NCBI GenBank assembly: GCA_022616415.1
Contig: JAKEEU010000131.1
Coordinates: 62,001-126,000 of the forward strand
DNA length: 64,000 nucleotides
DNA from: Candidatus Zhuqueibacterota bacterium
GTDB taxonomy: Bacteria; Zhuqueibacterota; Zhuqueibacteria; Zhuqueibacterales; Zhuqueibacteraceae
Reading direction: 5' to 3'
Both the position numbers and the translations under genes were made by a program. Of this stretch, positions 32,947 to 41,090 are shown piece by piece. The first letter of the stretch is position 1, and each line of letters begins with the position of its first letter. The notes below the pieces were generated by a model that made no database searches, was not told the DNA's origin, and saw nothing but the letters and a program-made list of their open reading frames with translations.

Positions 32947-33122
32947 TCTTCAGTGTTAAATAAGAAACGCCGCTTGTTTATTGTTTGGGAACAAGTGGCG
33001 TTTTGATTTTAACCAATAATAAACCCTTGAGGCGCCGGCAAAGACCTTCCCTCGAACTCCACTAAAAGCTTAAAAACTTCGGGCAAAAAAGAAAATGAGG
33101 ACATCGGAAACGCCGATCCCCG

Positions 33123-34157
33123 TTAATTCGATGTCGAGAGCTTCTTCAAATAGGCTTCGATTTCCTCTCGGGACAATCTTTTAAGAAACTCTTCTGGCGG
33201 TATTCTTTTGAGCAACTCTTCCGGCAGCAATCCTTTCAAGCGTTCTTCCGGCGGCAGCTGTTCTAACAGCTTTTCCAATGGCACCTGCTCCAATAGCTTT
33301 TCCAGCGGCTCTTCTTCAATCAGCTTTATCGCTTCCGAGATATCTTCCTCCGTAATTTGCTTCGCCCAACCCTTTGTGAACTTCATTGCAAGAAGCTCAT
33401 GCGGAGCTAGTTGATCGAGGAACAACTTTTTTAACCGCACCCGGTTCAAAATCTGTATTAAAGGAAGTCCCTCCAGTCGTTGCCGTTGTTTCGGCGCCAA
33501 ATCCGACAAAAGTTCTTCTTTGGCCTCTCTTGTGTAATCTTCCACGGTATAAGGCATAGCGATACCCTCTAAATTATAAAACGCAAATAAGTTGTTAAAC
33601 ACCGTACTCAAATTGGGCTGTCGCAATTCGTAATGCGACGCGCCGTATTGAACCTTTTCCACGATGCCGCTAAACAACAGCCAAAGGGCATTGCGCTCGA
33701 CCTGCGGAACTTCGCTGAGAACGATGAGGCGAATCTGCCGGCTGCCCCAATGGAGGTCGTATACACCTTCTTTCACCAGTTCCAGCGCAACTTCCTTCTC
33801 AAGTTTTTCGGGGTGGCGCGTACTGACGGCATACAACCCAAAATCTTCAACCGGCAGCAATTTTTCAAAAGATGGACTAATCTGTTTACGGTAATTGACG
33901 TAATGACCAATCAACTCATCCAGTGTCCAAGCATCCAGCGCTTGCTGAATTGATTTGTAAGTCATCAGATTATGCCGCGCCAAATTCTCCAAACCGTCGG
34001 GCGGCTCGAAAATTGGGCTCCCCGATTCCTGCTCGATGATCAAGACATCCAAACGTTGCTTTTTTATGGAGAGGTCTTTCTCCATTTCGACTTCATAGCA
34101 AGAATCAGTGAAGTAGTCGGTCAAACCGAGGCCGAACAAATGGTGCCAATCAATCAT
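33123..34157 (-). CDS. Rpn/DUF4351-like protein with leucine-rich C-terminal repeats
   Basis: A 344-residue protein. The N-terminal part has the PD-(D/E)XK-like arrangement of Rpn relatives (acidic strand LDVLIIEQESG after KKQ). The centre is helical. From about residue 275 there is a chain of short repeats built on P-L-E-K-L-L-E-Q and P-P-E-E-R/F-L-K, repeated about six times. Such degenerate repeats are typical of this family's tails and can vary in copy number. A role in recombination, defence or mobile DNA is inferred from the family only. It is the second Rpn-like gene in the window. Confidence 0.6.
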   Translation of the reverse strand: MIDWHHLFGLGLTDYFTDSCYEVEMEKDLSIKKQRLDVLIIEQESGSPIFEPPDGLENLARHNLMTYKSIQQALDAWTLDELIGHYVNYRKQISPSFEKLLPVEDFGLYAVSTRHPEKLEKEVALELVKEGVYDLHWGSRQIRLIVLSEVPQVERNALWLLFSGIVEKVQYGASHYELRQPNLSTVFNNLFAFYNLEGIAMPYTVEDYTREAKEELLSDLAPKQRQRLEGLPLIQILNRVRLKKLFLDQLAPHELLAMKFTKGWAKQITEEDISEAIKLIEEEPLEKLLEQVPLEKLLEQLPPEERLKGLLPEELLKRIPPEEFLKRLSREEIEAYLKKLSTSN

Positions 34158-34228
34158 GCCCCAAAGCGCTCCTCTGAATATACAGTCAAAATAATAAATT
34201 CATCGCACAAAGTCAAGCGATTCTATAC

Positions 34229-35044
34229 CTATAACCGCCTCAAATACGCCTCCGGATTATTCAAAAACGCCTTGGTCAAAGTGACGTGCTCCAAATCATC
34301 ATACTTGACCTGCTGAATCCGCGCTGAGTCAAAGCTCAAGATGGTGGCATTCGGAAACGCCATGATGATCGGCGAGTGCGTGGCAATGATAAACTGCGCG
34401 CCTTGCTCGACCATGCGCTTGAGAATCGAAATGAAGGCAAGCTGGCGAATCGGTGAGAGCGGCGCTTCCGGCTCGTCCATCAAATATAACCCATTGGGAA
34501 CGAAGCGGGATTCAAAGAGCGTCAGGAAGCTTTCGCCATGCGAATAACTATCCAAGCCGCCTTCGCCATATTGCCGTTTCATATCTTGCAGCTCGCGCGC
34601 ATAAGCCATTTTGGCCAAACCGGCGGCGGTTTGCGACCGGCCCTTGGCTCGATATTCCTCATCAAAGGCGCGCAAATCGTTTTCCATATCTTCGCGCATT
34701 TGCGTCAGCCGCTTGGCAAACCCGAAAAAATCTTCCGCCCGCAAAAAGAAGCCTTTGTGCGTTCGTATCTGCCAGGATAATTTGAAGTGCTGCGCGAGTT
34801 TTCGAACCGCGCTCAGCGTTTTATCCTTCCCAATATTGTCGCTGCCCACTGCAATCGCGCCGACGGCGCAGGCGATGGCTTCCAAAAGGGTGGATTTGCC
34901 CGAGCCATTTTCGCCGACGAAAAACGTCACCTCCGAAGTGAACTCGATCGTCTTCAGCGATCTGACGATTTTAAGATTGAAAGGAAATTCGCCGTTAGCT
35001 TGGCTCGGCCATTTTCTTACTGAAATTGACTTGAGGTGAAGCAT
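34229..35044 (-). CDS. AAA-family ATPase (RecF/ABC-like)
   Basis: A 271-residue ATPase. Walker A is FFVGENGSGKSTLLEA and the ABC-like signature region is SYSHGESF. Walker B is LYLMDEPEAPLSP and the switch His is in IIATHSPIIM. This is the COG3910-type predicted ATPase group, near SMC/RecF and OLD ATPases but without a nuclease or coiled-coil arm. Function is unknown. It lies upstream of the second Rpn-like gene on the same strand with a 71-base gap, so a joint role is possible. Confidence 0.88.
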   Translation of the reverse strand: MLHLKSISVRKWPSQANGEFPFNLKIVRSLKTIEFTSEVTFFVGENGSGKSTLLEAIACAVGAIAVGSDNIGKDKTLSAVRKLAQHFKLSWQIRTHKGFFLRAEDFFGFAKRLTQMREDMENDLRAFDEEYRAKGRSQTAAGLAKMAYARELQDMKRQYGEGGLDSYSHGESFLTLFESRFVPNGLYLMDEPEAPLSPIRQLAFISILKRMVEQGAQFIIATHSPIIMAFPNATILSFDSARIQQVKYDDLEHVTLTKAFLNNPEAYLRRL

Positions 35045-35155
35045 TTGGCTTAAACCCTGATACTACTGCTATAAAATATCCGTAACCGTTCAAGCAACCG
35101 TCCGGACGCTTCGTGATTTGAGCAAGTTTGTTGTAAATAACGCCTTCATTCTTTT

Positions 35156-36553
35156 TTATTGCCGATAGAATGCCTCGAAGGCGCGGTACAGCCACCACAA
35201 GTCAATTTTCGAGCAGAGGTCGAACGTGGAATGCATGGAGAGAAGAGGCACCCCACAGTCCAAGACTTCCATGTTTTCGCGCGACAGAAAGTTGCCAATC
35301 GTGCCGCCACCGCCGGCATCGACTTTGTACGTGTAAGTTTGCCATGGGATTTTGGCGTCCTCCAAAATGCGGCGAAAGCGCGCGATGAATTCGCTATTTG
35401 GATCGTTGCCCCGGCCATAGCGTTTGATGATGACGCCGTAACCCAGCCGCGCCGTGTTCGTCATTTCATCAATGGGAAAAATGGGGTTGACGCCGTGGCC
35501 AACGTCGGCGGAGAGCACGAGCGTTTTCGGCATGATTTGCCGCAGGTGATATTCCGATCCCTGGCCGTTCATTTCCAGGTGCAGCAGGCGGCCCATCAAG
35601 CCGCGCAGATAATCCGAATTGGCGCCGGTGTTGTTGTTAGAGCCGCTCTCTTCATTGTCAACTAAAAACGAAATGGTGGTGAAAGAGGGATCAGCGACGG
35701 CGAAGCTGGCACGCGCGGCAACGTAACTGCACAAGCGATCATCTTGTCCGAAGGCGCCAACCAAGCCGCGATCGAAACCCACATCCACCGGTGGCGTTGC
35801 CGGCACGAGCTGCAATTCCGCCGAAACAAAATCAGCGCGGGTCATTTTGTAAGTGGTTTGGAGGTAGCGCATGACCTGCTCTTGCACCGAGCCAAAGTCG
35901 TCGGGAATGGAGCCAACGATGGGATCAAGCTCTTCGCCGCGAATGGCATCACTGGCCGAACGGCTGCGGAGCTCGCGATCAACGTGCGGCGCCAAATCGG
36001 GGATAATGAAGACCGGCTCGCCGGGCTTGTTGCCGACATTCACCCACGTGGTGGTGCCGTCGGTTTTGTCGATGCGGCCCATCAAGGCCAGCGGCACATT
36101 AACCCACTGATACTTTTTGATGCCGCCGTGATAGATGGTTTGAAAGAGCGCATGCTGCTCGCGCTCGTAGAGCGGGCGTGCTTTCAGGTCGAGGCGCGGC
36201 GAATCGATGTGGCTGCCGATGAGACGCACGCCGTCGCGCATTTTGTTTTTGCCGGCGACAATGAGGCAAATCGTGCGATCGCGATTGACGTCGTAATATT
36301 TCGCGCCCGGCCGCCACGCCGAATTTTCCGCCAGCGGCTCGAAGCCGTTTTTCTCCGCCAGCGCGACAATTTCTTTCACTGTCGTCAGCTCGGTTTTCGC
36401 GACGGCCATGAACGCCTTGTAGTCCTCGGCAAATGCAAACGCCGCGGTGCGGTCGCTATCTTTCAGGTCAATCCATGATGAACGAGTGCTGAGTTGGGCT
36501 AAACTGAGGTGGGGAAGTAGGACAACAACGAGGGAGAACTTGATTCTTTGCAT
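35156..36553 (-). CDS. M18-family aminopeptidase with a signal peptide
   Basis: A 465-residue protein from the ATG at 36553. The M18 zinc peptidase motifs are SHIDSPRLDLK, the acid pair in NEESGSNNNTGA, SADVGHGV and, at the end, LLSMHSTFDLCS. The pattern matches the family throughout. Unlike most M18 enzymes, the N-terminus (KFSLVVVLLPHLSLAQ) is a signal peptide, which puts the enzyme in the periplasm or outside. It should remove N-terminal residues, usually acidic ones in this family. No operon partner is evident. Confidence 0.9.
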   Translation of the reverse strand: MQRIKFSLVVVLLPHLSLAQLSTRSSWIDLKDSDRTAAFAFAEDYKAFMAVAKTELTTVKEIVALAEKNGFEPLAENSAWRPGAKYYDVNRDRTICLIVAGKNKMRDGVRLIGSHIDSPRLDLKARPLYEREQHALFQTIYHGGIKKYQWVNVPLALMGRIDKTDGTTTWVNVGNKPGEPVFIIPDLAPHVDRELRSRSASDAIRGEELDPIVGSIPDDFGSVQEQVMRYLQTTYKMTRADFVSAELQLVPATPPVDVGFDRGLVGAFGQDDRLCSYVAARASFAVADPSFTTISFLVDNEESGSNNNTGANSDYLRGLMGRLLHLEMNGQGSEYHLRQIMPKTLVLSADVGHGVNPIFPIDEMTNTARLGYGVIIKRYGRGNDPNSEFIARFRRILEDAKIPWQTYTYKVDAGGGGTIGNFLSRENMEVLDCGVPLLSMHSTFDLCSKIDLWWLYRAFEAFYRQ

Positions 36554-36603
36554 GATGGCTCCATCCATATAAGAATTGCCAACCGCGTATGAAAGGTGTT
36601 TCG

Positions 36604-37014
36604 CTATTTCTGCAGATATGGTTTGATAAACTCCTCCGGATGCATAACGTGGACTTTCGGAAAGTCAACGTATTTGAGAACATCAAAGTGATGATCGCTG
36701 GTCACAACATAGTCGGCATTGGCTACGATAGCACAATCAACGAATTTATTGTCGTCCGGATCAACCGAGATAAGATTAAAGCGATAAGTTGGCTCACTGA
36801 AGATAACAAAAGGAGAGATGGATAGAAAATTCATCAAACGATCAGCATTTTCCTTGCGATGAAGCGCATAGACAATTTCTTCGTATTCCAGCAGTATTGA
36901 TGTGGACACGCAAACAAAGAAACTCCCCTGCACCAAATTTTCGAATATAGCGTGATATGGGCTGGTTCTGGAGAGCGATTCGACGAATACATTGGTATCG
37001 ATCACGACCCTCAA
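36604..37014 (-). CDS. PIN-domain toxin
   Basis: A 136-residue PIN protein of the putative toxin group COG1569. The catalytic acids are Asp in VVIDTNVFVES, Glu in LLEYEEI, Asp in DPDDNKFVDCA and Asp in VTSDHHF. The start is a TTG that overlaps the antitoxin stop codon (TTGA), so translation is coupled. It should act as a metal-dependent RNase neutralised by the upstream protein. Confidence 0.88.
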   Translation of the reverse strand: MRVVIDTNVFVESLSRTSPYHAIFENLVQGSFFVCVSTSILLEYEEIVYALHRKENADRLMNFLSISPFVIFSEPTYRFNLISVDPDDNKFVDCAIVANADYVVTSDHHFDVLKYVDFPKVHVMHPEEFIKPYLQK

Positions 37015-37244
37015 GATGATTCTCCGTAAGGATGTTTCGATCTATGCTCACGAATGGCTTTTTGAATGGCAGCTCGGTTGATGGTTCCAGCTTCCCAATC
37101 ACCCGTCACCGCGTCAATCAAATTTTCAGCAATGATCCGAGACACAAATTGGTGAATAAGCAATAATTGCTCTCTATTCAACCTATCCATCTCGTTGATC
37201 AATTGAGATTTCAAATCTTTTTCCGTCAACTCTAATACTGACAT
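37011..37244 (-). CDS. Antitoxin partner of the PIN toxin
   Basis: A 77-residue protein from the ATG at 37244. It begins VLELTEKDLKSQLINEMDRLN and ends in a basic, disordered tail (AIQKAIREHRSKHPYG), a usual layout for antitoxins that wrap the toxin. It overlaps the toxin start by four bases. No DNA-binding fold could be named with certainty. Confidence 0.75.
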   Translation of the reverse strand: MSVLELTEKDLKSQLINEMDRLNREQLLLIHQFVSRIIAENLIDAVTGDWEAGTINRAAIQKAIREHRSKHPYGESS

Positions 37245-37309
37245 GATAGAAGCTCCTATTTTAAGGTAAAATATAACTTCTTGAGGATAAAAGTCAATAC
37301 AAAACTTTT

Positions 37310-38257
37310 TTAGAGCTTCACCTCCACCGAAAACCGGTGCGCATTTCCCAAATCGTTCGCAAACGGCGCGTAGCCGTAATCGAGCTGATAGCGGCCGAAC
37401 GCGGTGCCGAAGCCGCCGGTGACGCTGCGGTTTTCGCGGTTGAATTGGTATCCCGCGCGCAAGGCAAGTGTTTTGCGAAAGAGAAACTCGGTGCCGGCGC
37501 TGTTGCCCTCGCCGCCGCGCAAAAAGCGAACGTGCTCTGCGGCCAACGCAAGCTGGTTTTCTCCCGTGGAAATGGGCAAAGCATAAGCGCCGCCCAAACG
37601 CACAAGGGCCGGCAGTTTGATATCCTCGCGCCTCAACGCGCCCATGCTGCCAAGATTTTGCAAGGTCACGCCGAGCTTTAGATGCTCCAAAGGGGTTTGC
37701 CATAAGCCGCCGAGATCGACGGCGAAGCCGGTGGCTGAATTGAGATAAATTTTTTCGTAAAGATATTTGACGGAAAAACCGGCGGATAAATTGGGCCGCC
37801 ATTGCCGGCCGAACGCCAACACGACGGCAAGGTCTTGCGCGTCGAACGTGCCAATCGACTCGGCGGCCGGTTTGGTGCGAATCTGAATGCCGGGGATCGT
37901 CTGCATGATGGCGCCGATCCCGATCGTACCGCCAAAACCAGGAAACGCCACTGCGGCAAACTCGTGATTGATATTTCCCAGCCAGCTTGAATGCGTGAAG
38001 GTGAGATGCGTGCCCTTGATCGCGGCCAGGCCGGCCGGATTCCAATAAATTGCCGCCGGTTCATCCACGAGCGCCGAGTAGGCTTCACCGAGCGCGGCAC
38101 CGCGGCTGCCAACGCCGATTTTCAAAAAGGCGAGGCCGCTTTTGCCGGCTTCCTGGGCATGCGAAGAGCAAAAGGCAAAAAGCAAAAAGCAAAAGGCAAG
38201 TGGCAAGTGGCAAGTGGCGGGCAGAACTCGAAGGGATGAAATTTTCAACAAGCGCAT
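37310..38257 (-). CDS. PorV/PorQ-like outer-membrane protein 1
   Basis: A 315-residue protein using the ATG at 38257; a start nine codons upstream is possible. The signal peptide LAFCFLLFAFCSSHAQ is encoded by heptamer repeats (38161-38223). The mature start has the PorV pattern: FLKIGVGSRGAALGEAYSA, EPAAIYWNPAGLA, then beta-barrel strands to the end. PorV-like proteins carry type IX substrates at the outer membrane. It is the last gene of the 44.5-37.3 kb operon. Confidence 0.85.
   Translation of the reverse strand: MRLLKISSLRVLPATCHLPLAFCFLLFAFCSSHAQEAGKSGLAFLKIGVGSRGAALGEAYSALVDEPAAIYWNPAGLAAIKGTHLTFTHSSWLGNINHEFAAVAFPGFGGTIGIGAIMQTIPGIQIRTKPAAESIGTFDAQDLAVVLAFGRQWRPNLSAGFSVKYLYEKIYLNSATGFAVDLGGLWQTPLEHLKLGVTLQNLGSMGALRREDIKLPALVRLGGAYALPISTGENQLALAAEHVRFLRGGEGNSAGTEFLFRKTLALRAGYQFNRENRSVTGGFGTAFGRYQLDYGYAPFANDLGNAHRFSVEVKL
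38161..38223. repeat. Heptamer array encoding a signal peptide
   Basis: Nine 7-base units, GCGAAGA, GCAAAAG, GCAAAAA (twice), GCAAAAG, GCAAGTG (three times) and GCGGGCA, lie fully within the coding sequence. They specify most of the hydrophobic core of the signal peptide. Confidence 0.85.
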
Positions 38258-38325
38258 AAACAAGTTTTGGTGTGAGCAAAACATATTGAATCCTTCAATG
38301 CAAAATTTTTGATTAATAACTAAAC

Positions 38326-38353
38326 AAGAATCAAGCAACAAGCGACCAGCAAC
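38326..38353. repeat. Heptamer array (AAGCAAC type)
   Basis: Four units, AAGAATC, AAGCAAC, AAGCGAC and CAGCAAC, end at the stop codon of the second PorV-like gene. Confidence 0.6.
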
Positions 38354-39357
38354 TAGAAAACAAACGCCCACCCGAACACGTGGTCGCTATCGAGGCTTTC
38401 GGGATGTGTGACGAACGCATAGTGCAATTCGGATTTTCTGCCTAATAAGCCGAAGGCGTAACCGCCGCCGAAAGTCGGTTGACCATCGTTCAAGCCGAGA
38501 CGCAGTTGCACAAAATCGCGCAGGTTGGCGATGGCGCCAACATGCCACGTCGCATCGATGAACCTGTTTTTATTGCGAGTGGTCGCGACTCGCCTTTCGT
38601 AATCTGCCGCCAAAGTCAGCCAGGACCATGGCCGGGAAATCGCGATGCCCGCTCGAAATGCACGCGGAAATCTATCGAAATTCGTCGTGCCGCGCTCGTA
38701 GACCTCTTGTGTGTTCCAGCTATATTTCAAGTTGACATTGCGCGCGGCAGCGCCGAGGCGCACGCCGTCCATCGGCTCGATCAGCGCGCCGAAATCAAAA
38801 CCGGTGGTGTTGCTGGAGAGGTTGCTTTCATCCTGGGTCACGCCGTTTAGCCGATTCATGACAACCCGCACGCTCAAGCCGATGGTGGCGCGAGGATGGG
38901 GCTGCAAAGCAAAGGAGAGGCTGAATGCATTTTCGGCGTTGGAGAGCGTGGCGTACTTTTCGCCGTCAAAATCGCGCGCGTCGATGTTATTAACACCGGC
39001 GTGAATCCAGCTCACGCTTAAGCCGCCGTTGAGCGCGCGGCCGGCAGAGTCGGCTTTGGGATGAATCGGCAAGCCGATGGCGATGTAGGCAAAATTGCGG
39101 TCCAACGTCAGCGGCCGGAATGAGAGGTTAAGCTCGCGGCGTTGCAGCATGGCCACGCTCGCGGCGTTGTAAAAAGCGGACTCGTTGCCTTCGACGACGG
39201 CGACGTAGGCGCGGCCCATGGCCTCCGAGCGCGCGGCAATGCCCATGCGCAGAAACGCGCCGGCGTAGCCGCCTTGGGCAACCGCGTTGGCAACAAAGAT
39301 AAAGTTGGCAACAAAGATAAAAAAGAAAAATTGCAAAAAAGATTTTAAGAATTTCAC
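38353..39357 (-). CDS. PorV/PorQ-like outer-membrane protein 2
   Basis: A 334-residue protein. The signal peptide (FLQFFFFIFVANFIFVANAVAQ) contains a tandem duplication of V-A-N-F-I-F/V-A-N. The mature start has AFLRMGIAARSEAMGRAYVA and ESAFYNAASVAML, the PorV pattern with Ala replacing Pro in NPA. Beta-barrel strands follow. It lies 95 bases upstream of the first PorV-like gene in the same operon. The pair may serve the two propeller proteins encoded upstream. Confidence 0.85.
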   Translation of the reverse strand: MKFLKSFLQFFFFIFVANFIFVANAVAQGGYAGAFLRMGIAARSEAMGRAYVAVVEGNESAFYNAASVAMLQRRELNLSFRPLTLDRNFAYIAIGLPIHPKADSAGRALNGGLSVSWIHAGVNNIDARDFDGEKYATLSNAENAFSLSFALQPHPRATIGLSVRVVMNRLNGVTQDESNLSSNTTGFDFGALIEPMDGVRLGAAARNVNLKYSWNTQEVYERGTTNFDRFPRAFRAGIAISRPWSWLTLAADYERRVATTRNKNRFIDATWHVGAIANLRDFVQLRLGLNDGQPTFGGGYAFGLLGRKSELHYAFVTHPESLDSDHVFGWAFVF

Positions 39358-39450
39358 AACTTACCTCGATAATTTTGCTTGCCTAAATAGCTTGCAACGA
39401 AAAGAGAACTGCAACGAAAGAAAATTCTCAAGAACGTCTTTGGAAACACC

Positions 39451-39562
39451 AACAACAAGCGACCCGCAACAAAAAGGGAACCGCAACGAACAAAGTATGT
39501 TAATGATGAAACGATCTGTCAACAATCAGCAACGAGCATCCAGCAACAAGCAACCAGCCTCA
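39451..39562. repeat. Heptamer arrays (AGCAACN type)
   Basis: A clean block at 39521-39562 has six units (AACAATC, AGCAACG, AGCATCC, AGCAACA, AGCAACC, AGCCTCA) and reaches the stop codon of the propeller gene. A more degenerate block precedes it at 39451-39490. The same heptamer type occurs at 38326-38353. Confidence 0.65.
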
Positions 39563-41023
39563 ATCCAGCACCATCACCTTCCCCCAGAACGTGCCTTCTC
39601 CTTCCAAATCGAGACGATAAAAATAGACGCCGTTCGCCACCACTTCATCGCGGCGGTTGCGGCCGTTCCAAACTTCGGCGTATTGGCCCGCGACCGACCG
39701 ATCTTTTTGATTGACCACCTCGGCGACGAGTTCCATGGCAAAATTGTAGACTTTAACCGTGACTTTGGTCGCGCGGGTGGTGTTGTATTGAAAACGCACG
39801 TTGCTGTCGTCGCGGAATTGATTGTGGCGAAACGGCGAGAAGGGATTGGGATAGGCATAAGTTCGGGGCGCGCCGTTTTCGCCAGCCTTTACAGAACCGC
39901 GCAGAATTTTCCAGCTCAAGCCGCCATTTTCCGTATAAGCCAAACCATCAGGCCCACCCGCCCATAACCGGCCTATGCTCGCGGCGGCAGTGAAAAATCG
40001 CGTGCTCAGAAATCGTTCTCCATTCTCGCTATCAATCACGTCTGGAAATTTCGCCCAGGTTCGACCGAAGTCGAGTGATTTGAAAAGGCCGTTGTCCGTA
40101 GCTGCATAAACAATCGAGTCATCGAAGGCAAAGTTATTGACAACTTCGCCGGTGAGCGTCGTACGCCAAGAAAAGCCGCCATCTTCCGAAATCGAAACCC
40201 CGGAAAATTCGTTGGGATCTACAGTCTCTCGGGTCGCGGCCCAAATATATTCCCGGTTTCGCCACTTTTGTTGGGCGATGGCCACGGCCCAATTTCCGGA
40301 AATCGGCTGCGTCTGATTTTGATGCGAAAAATGGGTCCAGGTCATGCCGCCATCGAGCGACTTATTTATGCCACCCGCGGCACCATGCCAGAGCACGCCA
40401 TCTACATTAATAATTGAAAATGCCAGATGATTAAAATTGCCATTAGGATCGAAAAAGAACGTGTCGGGCGTGACAATTTCCCAAGTTTGTCCAAGATCAG
40501 CAGAGCGCTGCAGGCCGCCACCCCAACTCGCCCGCCAAATGACATTTTCACGCACAGCAATGTCGTACGTCACGTTCTGCACCGGTGTGGGACCGAATTG
40601 CCCAACAAAAGTCCAAGTCTGTCCGTCATCGGTTGAATAGCTCATGCCGCCACCGGTTGGCTGCAAACCGACGTCGGTTTTTGTCAATGAATCAAAATCC
40701 GTGGCCACCAAAATAATGCTGTCAGTAACCGTCAAAGCCGAAACGCCGCCTCTCGGCAAACCATTTTGAGTTGTGTACGTCACGAAGGTTTTTCCTCCAT
40801 CACGTGACCGGCTCAACCCTTTGTCGGTACCGATCCAAAGCTCGCCGCGATGCAAAACAATTTCTTCTATAACATTTGAATTTAAATTTGTCGGCAAATT
40901 CGTATCAGCCGTTTTGGGCTGATGCGGCCAGCCGCTTTTAGGGAGAATTTGTGCCGTCGCCCAATTGGCGATAGCAAGAGCGACGATAAAGAAAGCGGCG
41001 ACATTTTTATATGTTCGCTTCAT
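39560..41023 (-). CDS. Secreted propeller protein with FlgD-type sorting domain, copy 2
   Basis: A 487-residue protein. A signal peptide (VAAFFIVALAIANWATAQ) precedes a beta propeller with repeats of the form SRDGGKTFVTY, STDDGQTW, SLDGGMTW and SEDGGFSW (BNR/YCF48-like). The C-terminal 90 residues start at TYAYPNPFSPFRHNQ and end FWGKVMVLD, a FlgD-like sorting domain. It is about two-thirds identical to the next gene upstream by eye, so it is a tandem duplicate. There is no evidence of catalysis. It is probably a surface or extracellular protein carried by the PorV-like partners. Confidence 0.88.
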   Translation of the reverse strand: MKRTYKNVAAFFIVALAIANWATAQILPKSGWPHQPKTADTNLPTNLNSNVIEEIVLHRGELWIGTDKGLSRSRDGGKTFVTYTTQNGLPRGGVSALTVTDSIILVATDFDSLTKTDVGLQPTGGGMSYSTDDGQTWTFVGQFGPTPVQNVTYDIAVRENVIWRASWGGGLQRSADLGQTWEIVTPDTFFFDPNGNFNHLAFSIINVDGVLWHGAAGGINKSLDGGMTWTHFSHQNQTQPISGNWAVAIAQQKWRNREYIWAATRETVDPNEFSGVSISEDGGFSWRTTLTGEVVNNFAFDDSIVYAATDNGLFKSLDFGRTWAKFPDVIDSENGERFLSTRFFTAAASIGRLWAGGPDGLAYTENGGLSWKILRGSVKAGENGAPRTYAYPNPFSPFRHNQFRDDSNVRFQYNTTRATKVTVKVYNFAMELVAEVVNQKDRSVAGQYAEVWNGRNRRDEVVANGVYFYRLDLEGEGTFWGKVMVLD

Positions 41024-41048
41024 ACTGCTTATTTGAGTTACTCAAAGC

Positions 41049-41090
41049 AATTCTAAATTTTAAACTGAAAATTTGCAATTTAAAATTTAT
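41049..41090. repeat. Heptamer array (AATTTNN type)
   Basis: Six units, AATTCTA, AATTTTA, AACTGAA, AATTTGC, AATTTAA and AATTTAT, fill the gap between the tandem propeller genes and end at the stop codon of the upstream copy. Confidence 0.75.

Noticed and set aside
37011..38045. A 344-codon minus-strand frame across the antitoxin and PorV-like gene
   Set aside because: Its upper part is another frame of the PorV-like gene; only the last 77 codons, from the ATG at 37244, are a gene.
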